The notes under the pieces: model-generated | Database searches by the model: none | The model's input: the letters and a program-made list of their open reading frames with translations, nothing else | What the model was told of the DNA's origin: nothing | Made by a program: the position numbers and the translations under genes | Shown: piece by piece, positions 1-7,627 of the stretch | Numbering within the stretch: the stretch's first letter is position 1 | Layout: each line of letters starts with the position of its first letter | Assembly: GCA_947476465.1 (NCBI GenBank) | Contig: CANJQN010000043.1 | Coordinates: forward strand, 1-38,546 | Length of the DNA: 38,546 nt | Reading direction: 5' to 3' | DNA from: Comamonadaceae bacterium | GTDB taxonomy: Bacteria > Pseudomonadota > Gammaproteobacteria > Burkholderiales > Burkholderiaceae_C

Positions 1-130
1 AGTCGACTATCTGTGTCAGCCCGTCCTGGCTGTCGTTGAGCAAGAGGACCGTATAGCCCTGAGATAACTGGGTTTTTACTGAGTCAGAATCGCGCAAACG
101 GGAATCAATGACGACTAGTTCAGAGCTCAT
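1..130 (-). CDS. N-terminus of a DUF4347-domain protein (cut by window edge)
   Basis: The reverse strand opens with ATG at 130-128 and runs off the left edge, giving 43 codons. The peptide starts MSSELVVIDSRL and continues with a TVLLLNDSQDGLTQI stretch. This is the pattern of the DUF4347 domain, an ELVxIDS start followed by a (V/L)xLDxxxDGLxQI segment. That domain usually sits at the N-terminus of very large repetitive cell-surface or secreted adhesin-like proteins. A GGAG Shine-Dalgarno lies just upstream of the start. No more of the protein is visible, so the adhesin role is inferred from the family. Confidence 0.6.
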   Translation of the reverse strand, partial: MSSELVVIDSRLRDSDSVKTQLSQGYTVLLLNDSQDGLTQIVD

Positions 131-200
131 GGCTAGGTACTCCAGTTAAGGCAATGATGATCAAGTCCACCGCATTCAGACCTCTTGCGTTGACTCAAAC

Positions 201-326
201 ATGAAGCAACAGACCCTTGCCATGGCCGCCGCCGACAACGCCTAGTATGAGCGGTACCGCCGCCCGACCAGGCGCGACACCTTCCTGGCGACGATGGAGC
301 AGATCGTGCCGTGGGCCGCGCTGTGC
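201..326 (+). pseudogene. IS5-family transposase N-terminal relic
   Basis: Translation from ATG 201 gives MKQQTLAMAAADNA, an in-frame amber codon at codon 15, then YERYRRPTRRDTFLATMEQ and IVPWAALC. This matches the conserved start of IS5-family transposases (MKQQTL, then YE-YR-PTRRD-FL, then M--IVPW). In intact relatives the stop position is normally Gln, so CAG to TAG is the likely change. Homology ends near 326 and the DDE domain is absent, so this is a dead fragment. The 130 bp that follow, up to the next start at 457, hold nothing I recognise. Confidence 0.75.
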
Positions 327-456
327 AAATCGACGCTTGGCCGGTGCCACCGCCCCCCTACAATCAGGTTCGCGTGATCAAAACGGCTGCCCGCGAGCCA
401 CGCTGCCGCTTCAGGCCCCAACCTTTTCCAACGACAACATCTCGAGGAGACGCCAG

Positions 457-1440
457 ATGAACCGCTTCTTTACAGGTTGGTACAAATTCGTCGTCCTGCT
501 CCTGGCAGCGTCGTCCTGTATCGCAGTAGCCCAGCCTCAAGCATTTCCCGATCGACCGATTACCATCATCGTGCCCTTCGGACCCGGAGGGGGGACGGAT
601 CTCCTGTCGCGAACCATCGCGACCAAACTTGGAGAACTGAACGGTTGGACCGTTGCCCTCGATTTCAAACCGGGCGCAGGCGGCGCGGTCGGCATGGCGG
701 AGGCTGCGAAAGCACCTCGAACCGGGTACGTGATGGTCATGGGTGCGACCGACAATCTTTCGATAGCGCCATGGCTCCAGAAGTCATTGAACTACGACGC
801 GCTGAAAGACGTGACGCCTATCGCCAAGGTTGCCGAATCGCCGATCATCTTCGTGACCAGCGAAAGCTCCCCCTACAAGACGCTTGCGGATGTTGTACAG
901 GCTGCGCGCGCCTCACCAGGAAAATTGACGCTCGGCACAGCGGGGACTGGTTCGGTTTCGCATCTGGCGCTGGTGGCATTTGGAAACAGAGCCAATGTTT
1001 CCATCACCCATGTGCCCTACAAGGGCGCGGGCCCCATCTTGGCCGACTTGCTGGGCGGGCACATCCAGTTCGCGGCGATGGCGATTCCATCGGCTCTTTC
1101 GTTGATCAAATCCGGCAAGGTCCGCGCACTTGGCGTTACGTCGGCGGCGCGCAGTTCCATACTTCCCGACGTGCCGACGATTGCGGAACAGGGCTACCAA
1201 GGATTCAAGATCAGTGTCTGGTACGGGCTGCTGGTACCCACCGGCGTTCCCGCACCGGTCATCAATCGACTCAATCGGGACGTCAACACCGTACTGGAAA
1301 TGCCGAGCGTGCGCGAAGTGATCCAATCGCAGGGTGCGGAAACCGACATCGGCTCTCCGGCCGCTTTCGCGACGACGATCCAATCCGAGTACGTGAAGTG
1401 GCGAGATATCGTGCGTGCGTCCGGCCTCAGTCCTGAGTGA
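457..1440 (+). CDS. Tripartite tricarboxylate transporter substrate-binding protein (Bug/TctC family)
   Basis: This 327-residue periplasmic solute-binding protein belongs to the Bug family, which captures carboxylates or similar small anions. The start at 457 is chosen because it has a GAGGAGA ribosome site just upstream and exposes a signal peptide (MNRFFTGWYKF, hydrophobic LLLAASS core, cleavage near AVAQPQAFP). Family marks are the FPDRPITIIVPFGPGGGTD opening, PGAGG, VPYKGAGP and the ILPDVPTIAEQG stretch. An open frame continues further upstream but enters the IS5 relic and lacks a signal peptide. An SDR gene follows 74 bp downstream on the same strand. No TctA or TctB membrane subunits are nearby, so the ligand and partner are unknown. 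Confidence 0.93.
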   Translation: MNRFFTGWYKFVVLLLAASSCIAVAQPQAFPDRPITIIVPFGPGGGTDLLSRTIATKLGELNGWTVALDFKPGAGGAVGMAEAAKAPRTGYVMVMGATDNLSIAPWLQKSLNYDALKDVTPIAKVAESPIIFVTSESSPYKTLADVVQAARASPGKLTLGTAGTGSVSHLALVAFGNRANVSITHVPYKGAGPILADLLGGHIQFAAMAIPSALSLIKSGKVRALGVTSAARSSILPDVPTIAEQGYQGFKISVWYGLLVPTGVPAPVINRLNRDVNTVLEMPSVREVIQSQGAETDIGSPAAFATTIQSEYVKWRDIVRASGLSPE

Positions 1441-1514
1441 CCGGTCGTACTCATATTTCCGGTCCCGGCACTTTCCCTTACAGCGAATCACTCAACGAGC
1501 TTCGGAACAATCAC

Positions 1515-2270
1515 ATGATGGAACTCAGCGGAAAGGTGGCACTGGTAACCGGTGCCCAGCAGGGTATTGGACGGGCAATCGCGATTGCGTTTGCGCAGGC
1601 CGGAGCAGACGTGGGGATCAACTTTCTGGACGACTTCGAGGCCGCCAAGGAAGTGGCAGCCAAAGTGGGCGCCACCGGACGCAAAGCGATTCTCATACAG
1701 GGCGACGTGAGCCAGGTCAGCGACACCGCCCGGATGGTCGAACGGACAGTCGGTGAGCTTGGCCGAATCGACATCCTTGTCAACAACGCGGGGATATTCC
1801 CACGCGTTCCCTTCCTCGACATGCAGGAAACGGATTGGGATCGAGTGCTCGACGTCAATCTGAAGGGGGCCGCCTTCTGCGCGCAAGCGGCGGCACGCGC
1901 CATGATCGCAGCCGGCACGCGTGGAACTGTCATCAACATTGCTTCACGCGCAATGATGGGTACCTCCCCGAAAGGCGCTCACTACGCATCGAGCAAAGGC
2001 GGTGTCGCGTCGCTCACACGCGCGCTGGCTCTCGAATTGGCGCCGTTTGGGATCCGTGTCAACGCGATTGCGCCGGGACTCGTGGATACGGCTCAGCCGA
2101 GATTCGGCAGCACCGAACAAGAACTACAGGAACGCGGTCAGAAGATGCCGATTGGGCGCATGGGCCAGCCTGAAGATATCGCTTCTGTCGCAGTGTTCCT
2201 GGCATCCGACCGATCGTCGTTCATTCTGGGTCAGACGCTGCATGCGAACGGCGGCAGCTATCTGGCGTAG
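1515..2270 (+). CDS. SDR-family oxidoreductase (FabG-like)
   Basis: This 251-residue classical short-chain dehydrogenase/reductase shows TGAQQGIG (residues 12-19) for cofactor binding, NNAG (90-93), Ser144 in NIAS, and the YASSK active site with Tyr157 and Lys161. The GN(A/G)GSYL-type C-terminus is typical of FabG-like enzymes. Two adjacent ATG codons (1515 and 1518) are possible starts, and upstream in-frame codons do not look like SDR sequence. The enzyme probably oxidises or reduces a hydroxy/keto group with NAD(P). Its position behind a Bug gene suggests it acts on the imported acid, but the substrate is not readable from sequence. Confidence 0.9.
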   Translation: MMELSGKVALVTGAQQGIGRAIAIAFAQAGADVGINFLDDFEAAKEVAAKVGATGRKAILIQGDVSQVSDTARMVERTVGELGRIDILVNNAGIFPRVPFLDMQETDWDRVLDVNLKGAAFCAQAAARAMIAAGTRGTVINIASRAMMGTSPKGAHYASSKGGVASLTRALALELAPFGIRVNAIAPGLVDTAQPRFGSTEQELQERGQKMPIGRMGQPEDIASVAVFLASDRSSFILGQTLHANGGSYLA

Positions 2271-2331
2271 AGCGCGCACATTGCCGCAGTGATGAGTTTC
2301 GGTGCTATGCAGCCCGTTGCGGACTGACTTC

Positions 2332-2422
2332 TGGCGGAGGAGGCGGGATTCGAACCCGCGGAGGGCTATTAACCCTCACACGCTTTCCAGGCGTGCGACT
2401 TAAACCGCTCATCCACCCCTCC
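2332..2422 (-). tRNA. tRNA-Ser (anticodon GGA)
   Basis: Read on the reverse strand this 91-nt sequence folds as a type II tRNA. It has an acceptor stem starting GGAGGGG, a D-arm with GAGCGGTTTAAGT, an anticodon arm CGCCTGGAAAGCG giving GGA, a long variable arm (GTGAGGGTTAATAGCCCTC), the T-arm GGGTTCGAATCCC, and a genome-encoded CCA. The long variable arm and GGA anticodon identify serine. Its 3' end faces the accessory genes at 1-2331, the orientation expected if foreign DNA once integrated there. Confidence 0.97.
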
Positions 2423-2450
2423 GTGCAGCCTTCGATTGTAGCAGCGCGAT

Positions 2451-2622
2451 TCAGGCCACCCGTGCGCGGCGGGCCTTCTCGGGTTGGGCGACGAGCGACA
2501 GCAGCAGGCCAACGTCGGCGGGCTTGGCCCTGTGGAAATCGAAGCCGGCCTTGACCGAGCGAACGCGGCTCTCGGCCTCGCCGTAGCCGGTGAGCGCCAC
2601 CAGTAACGCGTCGCAACGCGCT
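2451..2622 (-). pseudogene. Receiver (REC) domain C-terminal relic, from a hybrid kinase or response regulator
   Basis: The last ~56 codons of a reverse-strand frame read DALLVALTGYGEAESR, then KAGFDFHRAKPADVGLLLSL. This is the beta4-to-alpha5 half of a receiver domain (VALTGYG with the conserved Thr, AGFD-H--KP with the conserved Lys). The upstream half with the phospho-acceptor Asp is missing and the preceding frame is low-complexity arginine-rich sequence. I read it as the decayed end of a sensor histidine kinase/receiver gene. A disrupted gene with an early frameshift is the main alternative. Confidence 0.6.
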
Positions 2623-2851
2623 GGCATGGCGCCAGCACCGCAGGCACGCTCGCCAGTGCGGGCGCCAGCCATCGTTGCGGCCGGTGCTGCATCACGGCCT
2701 GGTGCACGGCCGATGCGACAGCCGGGGCAAGCTCGACTTTCAGCTGAAACTCGGCCTGCGGCGGCGCGCTGGCCGACCGCTTCGCGCTTGACCGTGCGGA
2801 TTGCCAAGCGCAGCAAAAGCGGTGTGGTCGGACGCGGGCGGCGGGCGGCCC

Positions 2852-2879
2852 AAAGAAAAAGCCGCCCGAAGGCGGCTTT
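2852..2879 (-). terminator. Intrinsic terminator of the branched-chain amino-acid binding protein gene
   Basis: On the reverse strand a 9-bp perfect stem (AAAGCCGCC / GGCGGCTTT) closes a TTCG tetraloop and is followed by TTTTTCTTT. It begins about 30 nt after the stop codon of the gene at 2910-4040 and points the right way to end that transcript. Confidence 0.9.
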
Positions 2880-2909
2880 GCGTGGGCTTTGAAGCAACCC
2901 GGGGATCAG

Positions 2910-4040
2910 TTACAGAGCAACCTTCTTGCCGTCTTTGTAGGTGTACAGGGTGAAGGCGGGGTTCTTGATCTCGCCATTGGGCTCGAAAGCGATGGTGGCG
3001 GTGATGCCCTTGAAGTTGGTTTCGGCCAGCTTGGGGGTATAGACCTTGGGGTCGACCGAGTTGGCGCGCTTCATGGCGTCAACCAGGACGAAGGTGGCGT
3101 CGTAGGTGTAGGGCGAGTAGATCTGGAAATCTTTAGGGTACTTGGCGTCGTAGCGCTTTTTCCACGCTGCGCCGCCGGGCATCTTGGCCAGCGACGAGCC
3201 GCCTTCGGCGCACACCACGTTGCCCAGCGTCGACGCTTTGGCGGCCAGGTCGGCAATCGCGGCGGTGCAGATGCCGTCACCGCCGAAGTACTTGATCTTG
3301 GTCATGCCCAGCTGCTGCATCTGGCGCAGCATCGGGCCGCCCTGCGGGTCCATGCCGCCAAAGAAGATCGCGTCGGGCTTCTTGCCGCGGATCGAGGTGA
3401 GGATGGCCATGAAGTCGGTGGCCTTGTCGGTGGTGAACTGCTCGTCGACCACCTTGATGCCCTTCTGGACCGCGGTGCGCTTGAACACCTCGGCCACACC
3501 CTGCCCATAGGCGGAGCGGTCGTCGATGATGGCCACGCTCTTGAGCTTGAGCTTGTCAGCCGCGTGCGCGGCGAGCCCGGCACCCAGCGCGTTGTCGTTG
3601 GCGATGATGCGGTAGGTGGTCTTGTAACCGGGCTTGGTGAGGTCGGGGTTGGTGGCCGCGCCAGTGATGTGGGGAATGCCGCAGTCGTTGTAGACCTTGG
3701 AGGCGGGGATGGTGGTGCCGGAGTTCAGGTGCCCCACTACGCCGGCGACCTTGGCGTCGCACAGCTTCTGCGCGGCGGCCGTGCCCTGCTTGGGATCGGC
3801 CGCGTCGTCTTCGGCCGCGATCTCGAAGCGCACCCGCTTGCCGCCGATGCTGATGTTCTGGGCGTTGAGGTCCTCGATGGCCATGCGCACGCCGTTTTCG
3901 TTGTCCTTGCCGTAGTGCGCCTGCGCGCCGGACATCGGGCCGACGTGCCCGATCTTGACAACCTGCACGTCTTGCGCGGATGCCATGCCGGCGACTGCGG
4001 CCAGGGCCGCGACAAGGGTCAGTTTGAGTTTGAATTGCAT
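2910..4040 (-). CDS. Branched-chain amino-acid ABC transporter substrate-binding protein (LivK/BraC type)
   Basis: This 376-residue periplasmic binding protein has a clear signal peptide (MQFKLKLTLVAALAAVAGMASAQ). The type I fold marks are VKIGHVGPMSG at the mature start, a GVVGHLNSGTTIPAS ligand-pocket segment, and the SPYTYDATFVLVDAMK region near the C-terminus. An AGGAG ribosome site lies 8 nt before the ATG and a strong terminator follows the stop. It stands alone: the LivH, LivM, LivG and LivF permease and ATPase genes are not in the window, so it presumably feeds a permease encoded elsewhere. Branched-chain amino acids are the usual ligands, but relatives bind other amides and aromatics. 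Confidence 0.95.
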   Translation of the reverse strand: MQFKLKLTLVAALAAVAGMASAQDVQVVKIGHVGPMSGAQAHYGKDNENGVRMAIEDLNAQNISIGGKRVRFEIAAEDDAADPKQGTAAAQKLCDAKVAGVVGHLNSGTTIPASKVYNDCGIPHITGAATNPDLTKPGYKTTYRIIANDNALGAGLAAHAADKLKLKSVAIIDDRSAYGQGVAEVFKRTAVQKGIKVVDEQFTTDKATDFMAILTSIRGKKPDAIFFGGMDPQGGPMLRQMQQLGMTKIKYFGGDGICTAAIADLAAKASTLGNVVCAEGGSSLAKMPGGAAWKKRYDAKYPKDFQIYSPYTYDATFVLVDAMKRANSVDPKVYTPKLAETNFKGITATIAFEPNGEIKNPAFTLYTYKDGKKVAL

Positions 4041-4153
4041 CAGATGCTCCTGGAGGGTTTTGGGTTGAGACGTAAATGTTTCCCAACGCGGGCACGATAT
4101 CGCAATTTTCGACCCGACCCACTAGCGTAAAGCCGGATGCCCGCTGTAAGTCT

Positions 4154-4200
4154 GCCAGGGGGTCTTGGCTGCTAAAGCGCCCTGTCAAGACCCTCCTGGC
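4154..4200. repeat. Long inverted repeat at the end of the pepA-holC-ORF operon
   Basis: GCCAGGGGGTCTTG (4154-4167) and CAAGACCCTCCTGGC (4186-4200) are complementary except for one bulged base, separated by 18 nt. On the reverse strand the right arm contains the last codons and the TGA stop of the 4185-4478 gene. The structure could therefore form at the 3' end of that mRNA and act as a stabiliser or weak terminator. There is no T-tract, so it is not a standard intrinsic terminator. Confidence 0.55.
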
Positions 4201-4478
4201 TGTGCTGCCAAGGTGGCGGCGATGGCCTGGCGAACGCTGCCCTCCATCTCGGCGCGCAGGCGCGGGCCCAGCACGTGGGCCTGCTCCAGCACCAGCTGCG
4301 CGATGTGCTCACGGATTCGGGTGTCCAGGTCCACCTCCAGGCGCTGCAAGACCAGTTGAACCAGGCGTTCCTCGGGCAGGCGCGCGCCGCCGTCGGGCAT
4401 CGGCGAACTGTCGGCGGGACGATGCACCACCTCGGTCAGGGTGGGCACGAATTTGGGCGGCACACGAGGCGCGGACAT
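4185..4478 (-). CDS. Small conserved hypothetical protein downstream of holC
   Basis: This soluble 97-residue protein begins MSAPRVPPKFVPTLTEVVH. A proline-rich N-terminal third is followed by a mostly helical segment (RLVQLVLQRLEVDLDTRIRE, then HIAQLVLEQAHVLGPRLRAE) that may be amphipathic or coiled-coil. I recognise no catalytic motif. Its ATG overlaps the holC stop (TGATG), so it is translationally coupled to holC in the pepA operon; a GTG one codon earlier is an alternative start. A link to DNA polymerase III chi or to general housekeeping is inference from position only. Confidence 0.75.
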   Translation of the reverse strand: MSAPRVPPKFVPTLTEVVHRPADSSPMPDGGARLPEERLVQLVLQRLEVDLDTRIREHIAQLVLEQAHVLGPRLRAEMEGSVRQAIAATLAAQPGGS

Positions 4479-4909
4479 CACGGGTTCTCCTGGAGGTCGT
4501 GGCGCACGATCGGGTGGCCGCCGGCGGCGTAGTGCTTCCAGCGCTGGCGCGCGATGACGCGGTCGGCCTCGTCGGTGGTGACGACTTCGATGACGCGTTC
4601 GAAGCCTTCGAAGCCGTCGGGCACGGTGTCGCCGAGGTTTACCAGCACCTCCAGGTGGGGCACGCCCGAAACCGATGGCGCCAGCACGATCGGGCTGTTG
4701 TGGAGCACCCCAGCCGACGCCTCCTCGATGCGGCAGTGCGGCAGGAAATCAAGCGGGGAAAAAGTCCACAGCGCCATGTCCAGCTCGCGCAGGAGCGCCG
4801 GCGCACCAGTGGCGACCACCTTCTTGCCTGCGGAGGCTGCCTTGCGCAGCAGGCGGCAGGCGTAAGCGACCTTGCCGGGCGCGTTGAAGTGGAAGGCGAC
4901 CTGCGTCAT
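4478..4909 (-). CDS. holC: DNA polymerase III subunit chi
   Basis: This 143-residue protein opens MTQVAFHFNAPGKVAYACRL and continues with RKAASAGKKVVATG, the usual HolC pattern. The central LWTFSPLDFLPHC and NSPIVLAPS segments and the VLVNLGDTVPDGFEGFERVIE core are also typical. Chi pairs with psi in the clamp-loader complex and links it to single-stranded-DNA-binding protein at the replication fork. The start ATG overlaps the pepA stop by 4 nt (ATGA), and the downstream small gene overlaps its own stop. This pepA-holC coupling is common in proteobacteria. Confidence 0.95.
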   Translation of the reverse strand: MTQVAFHFNAPGKVAYACRLLRKAASAGKKVVATGAPALLRELDMALWTFSPLDFLPHCRIEEASAGVLHNSPIVLAPSVSGVPHLEVLVNLGDTVPDGFEGFERVIEVVTTDEADRVIARQRWKHYAAGGHPIVRHDLQENP

Positions 4910-6483
4910 CCGGCGCGTGAAGCGGCCCGAGAACCAGCGCCGGCCCGCTTGCGCGGTGCCGGGGAGGCGGCCTTGCCGGCGCGCTTGACGGGGGCCTTGG
5001 CAAGCGCCTTCGCACCGGGTTTGGCGGCCTTCGCAGCCGCACCCTCGCCCTGCTGCGACAGCAGGTATTGCACCAGCAGCCCCACCGGCCGGCCAGTCGC
5101 GCCCTTGGCGGCGCCACTTTTCCAGGCCGTGCCCGCGATGTCCAGGTGCGCCCAGGGCTGCTTGCCGGCGAAACGCTGCAGAAACTTGGCCGCGGTCACG
5201 CTGCCAGCGGCGCGGCCGCCCACGTTGGCGACGTCGGCGAAATGGGTCTTGAGGCCTTCGCCATACTCCTCGTCCAGGGGCATGCGCCAGCAAGGGTCGA
5301 GCGCGAGCTCGCCGGCCTGCAGCAGCGCATCGGCCAGGGTGTCGTCTGTGGCGAACAGGCCGCTGCGCACATGGCCCAGGGCGATCACGCAGGCGCCGGT
5401 GAGCGTGGCGATGTCGATGACGGCGCGCGGCTTGAAGCGCGCCGCATAGGTGAGCGCGTCGCACAGGATGAGCCGGCCCTCGGCATCGGTGTTGAGCACC
5501 TCGATGGTCTGGCCGCTCAGGCTGGTGATGACGTCACCCGGCTTGAACGCCCGGCCACTGGGCATGTTTTCGCAGGTGGGAATGAGGCCCACCACATTGA
5601 TGCGCGGCTTGAGCTCGGCCAGGGCGCGGAAAGTACCCAGCACGCTGGCCGCCCCACCCATGTCGAACTTCATTTCGTCCATGTCGGGCGCGGGCTTGAT
5701 CGAGATGCCGCCGCTGTCGAAGGTGATGCCCTTGCCCACCAGCACCACCGGCGCCTGCGAAGCCGCCGCGCCCTGGTAGTTCAGGATGATGAAGCGAAGC
5801 GGTTCCTCGGAGCCCTGGGCCACGGCCATGAACGAGCCCATGCCGGCCTTGGCCACTTCCTTGGGGCCCAGCACCTCGCATCGGAAACCTGCGGCCTTGG
5901 CCAGCTTCTTGGCCTCTTCGCCCAGGCGGGTGGGCGTGGCGCGATTGGGCGGAAGGTTGCCCAACTCGCGCGCCAGCTCGATGCCCAGGGCGGCCGCGCG
6001 CGCGGTGGCGAAGTCGGCCCGGGCGGCCGGTGCGTCGGCGCAGCCGATGACCACCCGGTCGATCTCGACGCCTTCGGGCTTGGAACGGGTGCTGACATAG
6101 ACATAGCAGGCTTCGGCCGCCGCCGCCACCGCGGCACGTACGCCGCGGCCGTCGGCAGCAGCCGGCAGGCACACCACCAGGCGCCGAACGCCGGCGTTGC
6201 GCAGCGAGGCCACCAGGGAATACACCGCCGCGTAGATACGGCGCGGGCTGGCGTCGCCGACCCCTGCCAGCACCACCCGCGATGCGGCGATGCCCTGCGG
6301 ACGCCACGATTGCAGCGTCTTGCCGGGCTTGGTGTCAAAGCTGCGGGCCTTGATCGCGTCGGTCGCCATGCGCGACAGCGGGTCGGCGCCGGGCTTGGCG
6401 CCCTCGGGCAGCAGCACCAGCAGGGCGTCGCACTTTTCTTGGGCCGCACCATCGAGGCCGAGGGTCTTGAGTTCGAAGTCCAT
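4906..6483 (-). CDS. pepA: Leucyl aminopeptidase (M17 family) with a basic C-terminal tail
   Basis: This 525-residue cytosolic M17 metallo-aminopeptidase removes N-terminal residues from peptides. It shows the two-metal site Lys251 and Asp256 in VGKGITFDSGGI, Lys263, Asp274, and the family signature NTDAEGRL (331-338). The start at 6483 follows the first family-like residues (MDFELKTLGLDGA). The last ~47 residues form an Ala/Lys/Pro/Arg-rich, strongly basic tail beyond the catalytic domain, which is not normal for the roughly 500-residue enzyme. It is divergent from lptF with only 37 bp between start codons and is the first gene of the pepA-holC-ORF operon. Confidence 0.96.
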   Translation of the reverse strand: MDFELKTLGLDGAAQEKCDALLVLLPEGAKPGADPLSRMATDAIKARSFDTKPGKTLQSWRPQGIAASRVVLAGVGDASPRRIYAAVYSLVASLRNAGVRRLVVCLPAAADGRGVRAAVAAAAEACYVYVSTRSKPEGVEIDRVVIGCADAPAARADFATARAAALGIELARELGNLPPNRATPTRLGEEAKKLAKAAGFRCEVLGPKEVAKAGMGSFMAVAQGSEEPLRFIILNYQGAAASQAPVVLVGKGITFDSGGISIKPAPDMDEMKFDMGGAASVLGTFRALAELKPRINVVGLIPTCENMPSGRAFKPGDVITSLSGQTIEVLNTDAEGRLILCDALTYAARFKPRAVIDIATLTGACVIALGHVRSGLFATDDTLADALLQAGELALDPCWRMPLDEEYGEGLKTHFADVANVGGRAAGSVTAAKFLQRFAGKQPWAHLDIAGTAWKSGAAKGATGRPVGLLVQYLLSQQGEGAAAKAAKPGAKALAKAPVKRAGKAASPAPRKRAGAGSRAASRAG

Positions 6484-6520
6484 AATCACCGTGTTCTTTA
6501 CGCTACTGCTTTGCGCGCCG

Positions 6521-7627
6521 ATGTTATTCCATTCCTCCGTCCGCAAGGAGCTCGCCCGCAGCTTTGGTGCGACGCTGGTGGTGCTGATCACCATCGTCAT
6601 GACCATGACGCTGGTGCGCACCCTGAGCCAGGCCACCCGAGGCAATGTGAATCCGCAGGAAGTGATGATGGTCATGGGCTACACGGTGGTGGGCTACCTG
6701 GCGCCGCTGCTCGCCCTGTCGCTGTTCATCGCCATCGTGGGGGTGCTCTCGCGCATGTGGCGCGACAGCGAAATGGTGATCTGGTTTTCCGCCGGCCGGG
6801 GGCTGTCCTCCTTGATCAAACCGCTGTTTGGCTTCGCGTGGCCCGTGCTGCTGGTCATCACCACCCTGGCGTTGGTGGGCTGGCCCTGGGCCAATGAGCA
6901 GGCGCAGGGGCTGCGCGAGCGCTATGGCAACCGCGGCGACCTCGAGCGCGTGGCCCCCGGCCAGTTCCAGGAGTCGGCCAGCGGCACCCGGGTCTTCTTC
7001 CTGGACAAGGATTCGCCCGACCACCGCACCGGCCGCAACGTCTTCATCGCCACCCTCGACCGTGTCCGCGAAACCATCACCTCGGCCAGCCGCGGTGAGG
7101 TGGTCACCGAAGGCGGCAGCCAATATCTGATGCTGTCGGAGGGCCAGCGCATGGAGCGCCCGCTCAACAGCCAGGGGATGCGCCTGAGCGAATTCAAGCA
7201 ATTGGGCAGCCGCATTGGCGACAACACCGCCATTGTCGGCGCGGACCTGCCGGTCAAGGCCCGTCCCACCTCCGACCTGCTGGCCGACCCCAACGCCGAG
7301 CACCTGGGCGAGTTGGCGTGGCGCGCCGGCCTGGCCCTGGCGGCGCTGAATCTCGTGGTGATCGCGGTCGCCGTCTCCAGCGTCAACCCCCGCGCCACCC
7401 GCAGCGGCAACCTGCTGTTCGCCCTGTTCGCCTTCGTTGTTTACTTCAACCTGCTGAACCTGGGCCAAAGCTGGATCACGAGCGGCCGCTTCGGCTTTGG
7501 CGGCTTCATGCTGGCGCTGCACGGCGGCATTTTCGCGGTGGGGATGCTCTGGCTGGCCAAGCAACACAACAACTGGGCCCTGCCGCGCTGGCGCAAGGCA
7601 CGCCGGGCGGCCGGGGCCGAGGCATGA
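6521..7627 (+). CDS. lptF: LPS export ABC transporter permease LptF
   Basis: This 368-residue inner-membrane protein is one of the two permeases of the LptB2FG complex, which extracts lipopolysaccharide from the inner membrane and passes it to the Lpt bridge. The N-terminus MLFHSSVRKELARSFGATL is typical of LptF. Transmembrane segments lie near residues 16-33, 50-75 and 95-120, with a periplasmic beta-jellyroll region between about 125 and 265 and further membrane helices near the C-terminus. The start at 6521 is chosen for its match to the family N-terminus. Its stop overlaps the lptG start (ATGA). It is divergent from pepA. Confidence 0.95.
   Translation: MLFHSSVRKELARSFGATLVVLITIVMTMTLVRTLSQATRGNVNPQEVMMVMGYTVVGYLAPLLALSLFIAIVGVLSRMWRDSEMVIWFSAGRGLSSLIKPLFGFAWPVLLVITTLALVGWPWANEQAQGLRERYGNRGDLERVAPGQFQESASGTRVFFLDKDSPDHRTGRNVFIATLDRVRETITSASRGEVVTEGGSQYLMLSEGQRMERPLNSQGMRLSEFKQLGSRIGDNTAIVGADLPVKARPTSDLLADPNAEHLGELAWRAGLALAALNLVVIAVAVSSVNPRATRSGNLLFALFAFVVYFNLLNLGQSWITSGRFGFGGFMLALHGGIFAVGMLWLAKQHNNWALPRWRKARRAAGAEA

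Noticed and set aside
2889..4130. A 413-codon plus-strand frame opposite the amino-acid binding protein
   Set aside because: A Val/Gly/Leu-rich antisense shadow with no motif; the reverse strand has a signal peptide, ribosome site and terminator.
4170..4190. Perfect TTGACA on the minus strand as a -35 for the binding-protein gene
   Set aside because: No acceptable -10 at 16-18 bp (AGACCC there), and it falls inside the stop region of the preceding gene and the inverted repeat.
5068..6897. A 609-codon open frame on the plus strand opposite pepA
   Set aside because: Its translation is low-complexity and His/Gly/Arg-rich with no family match, as expected for the antisense frame of a GC-rich gene; pepA explains this DNA fully.
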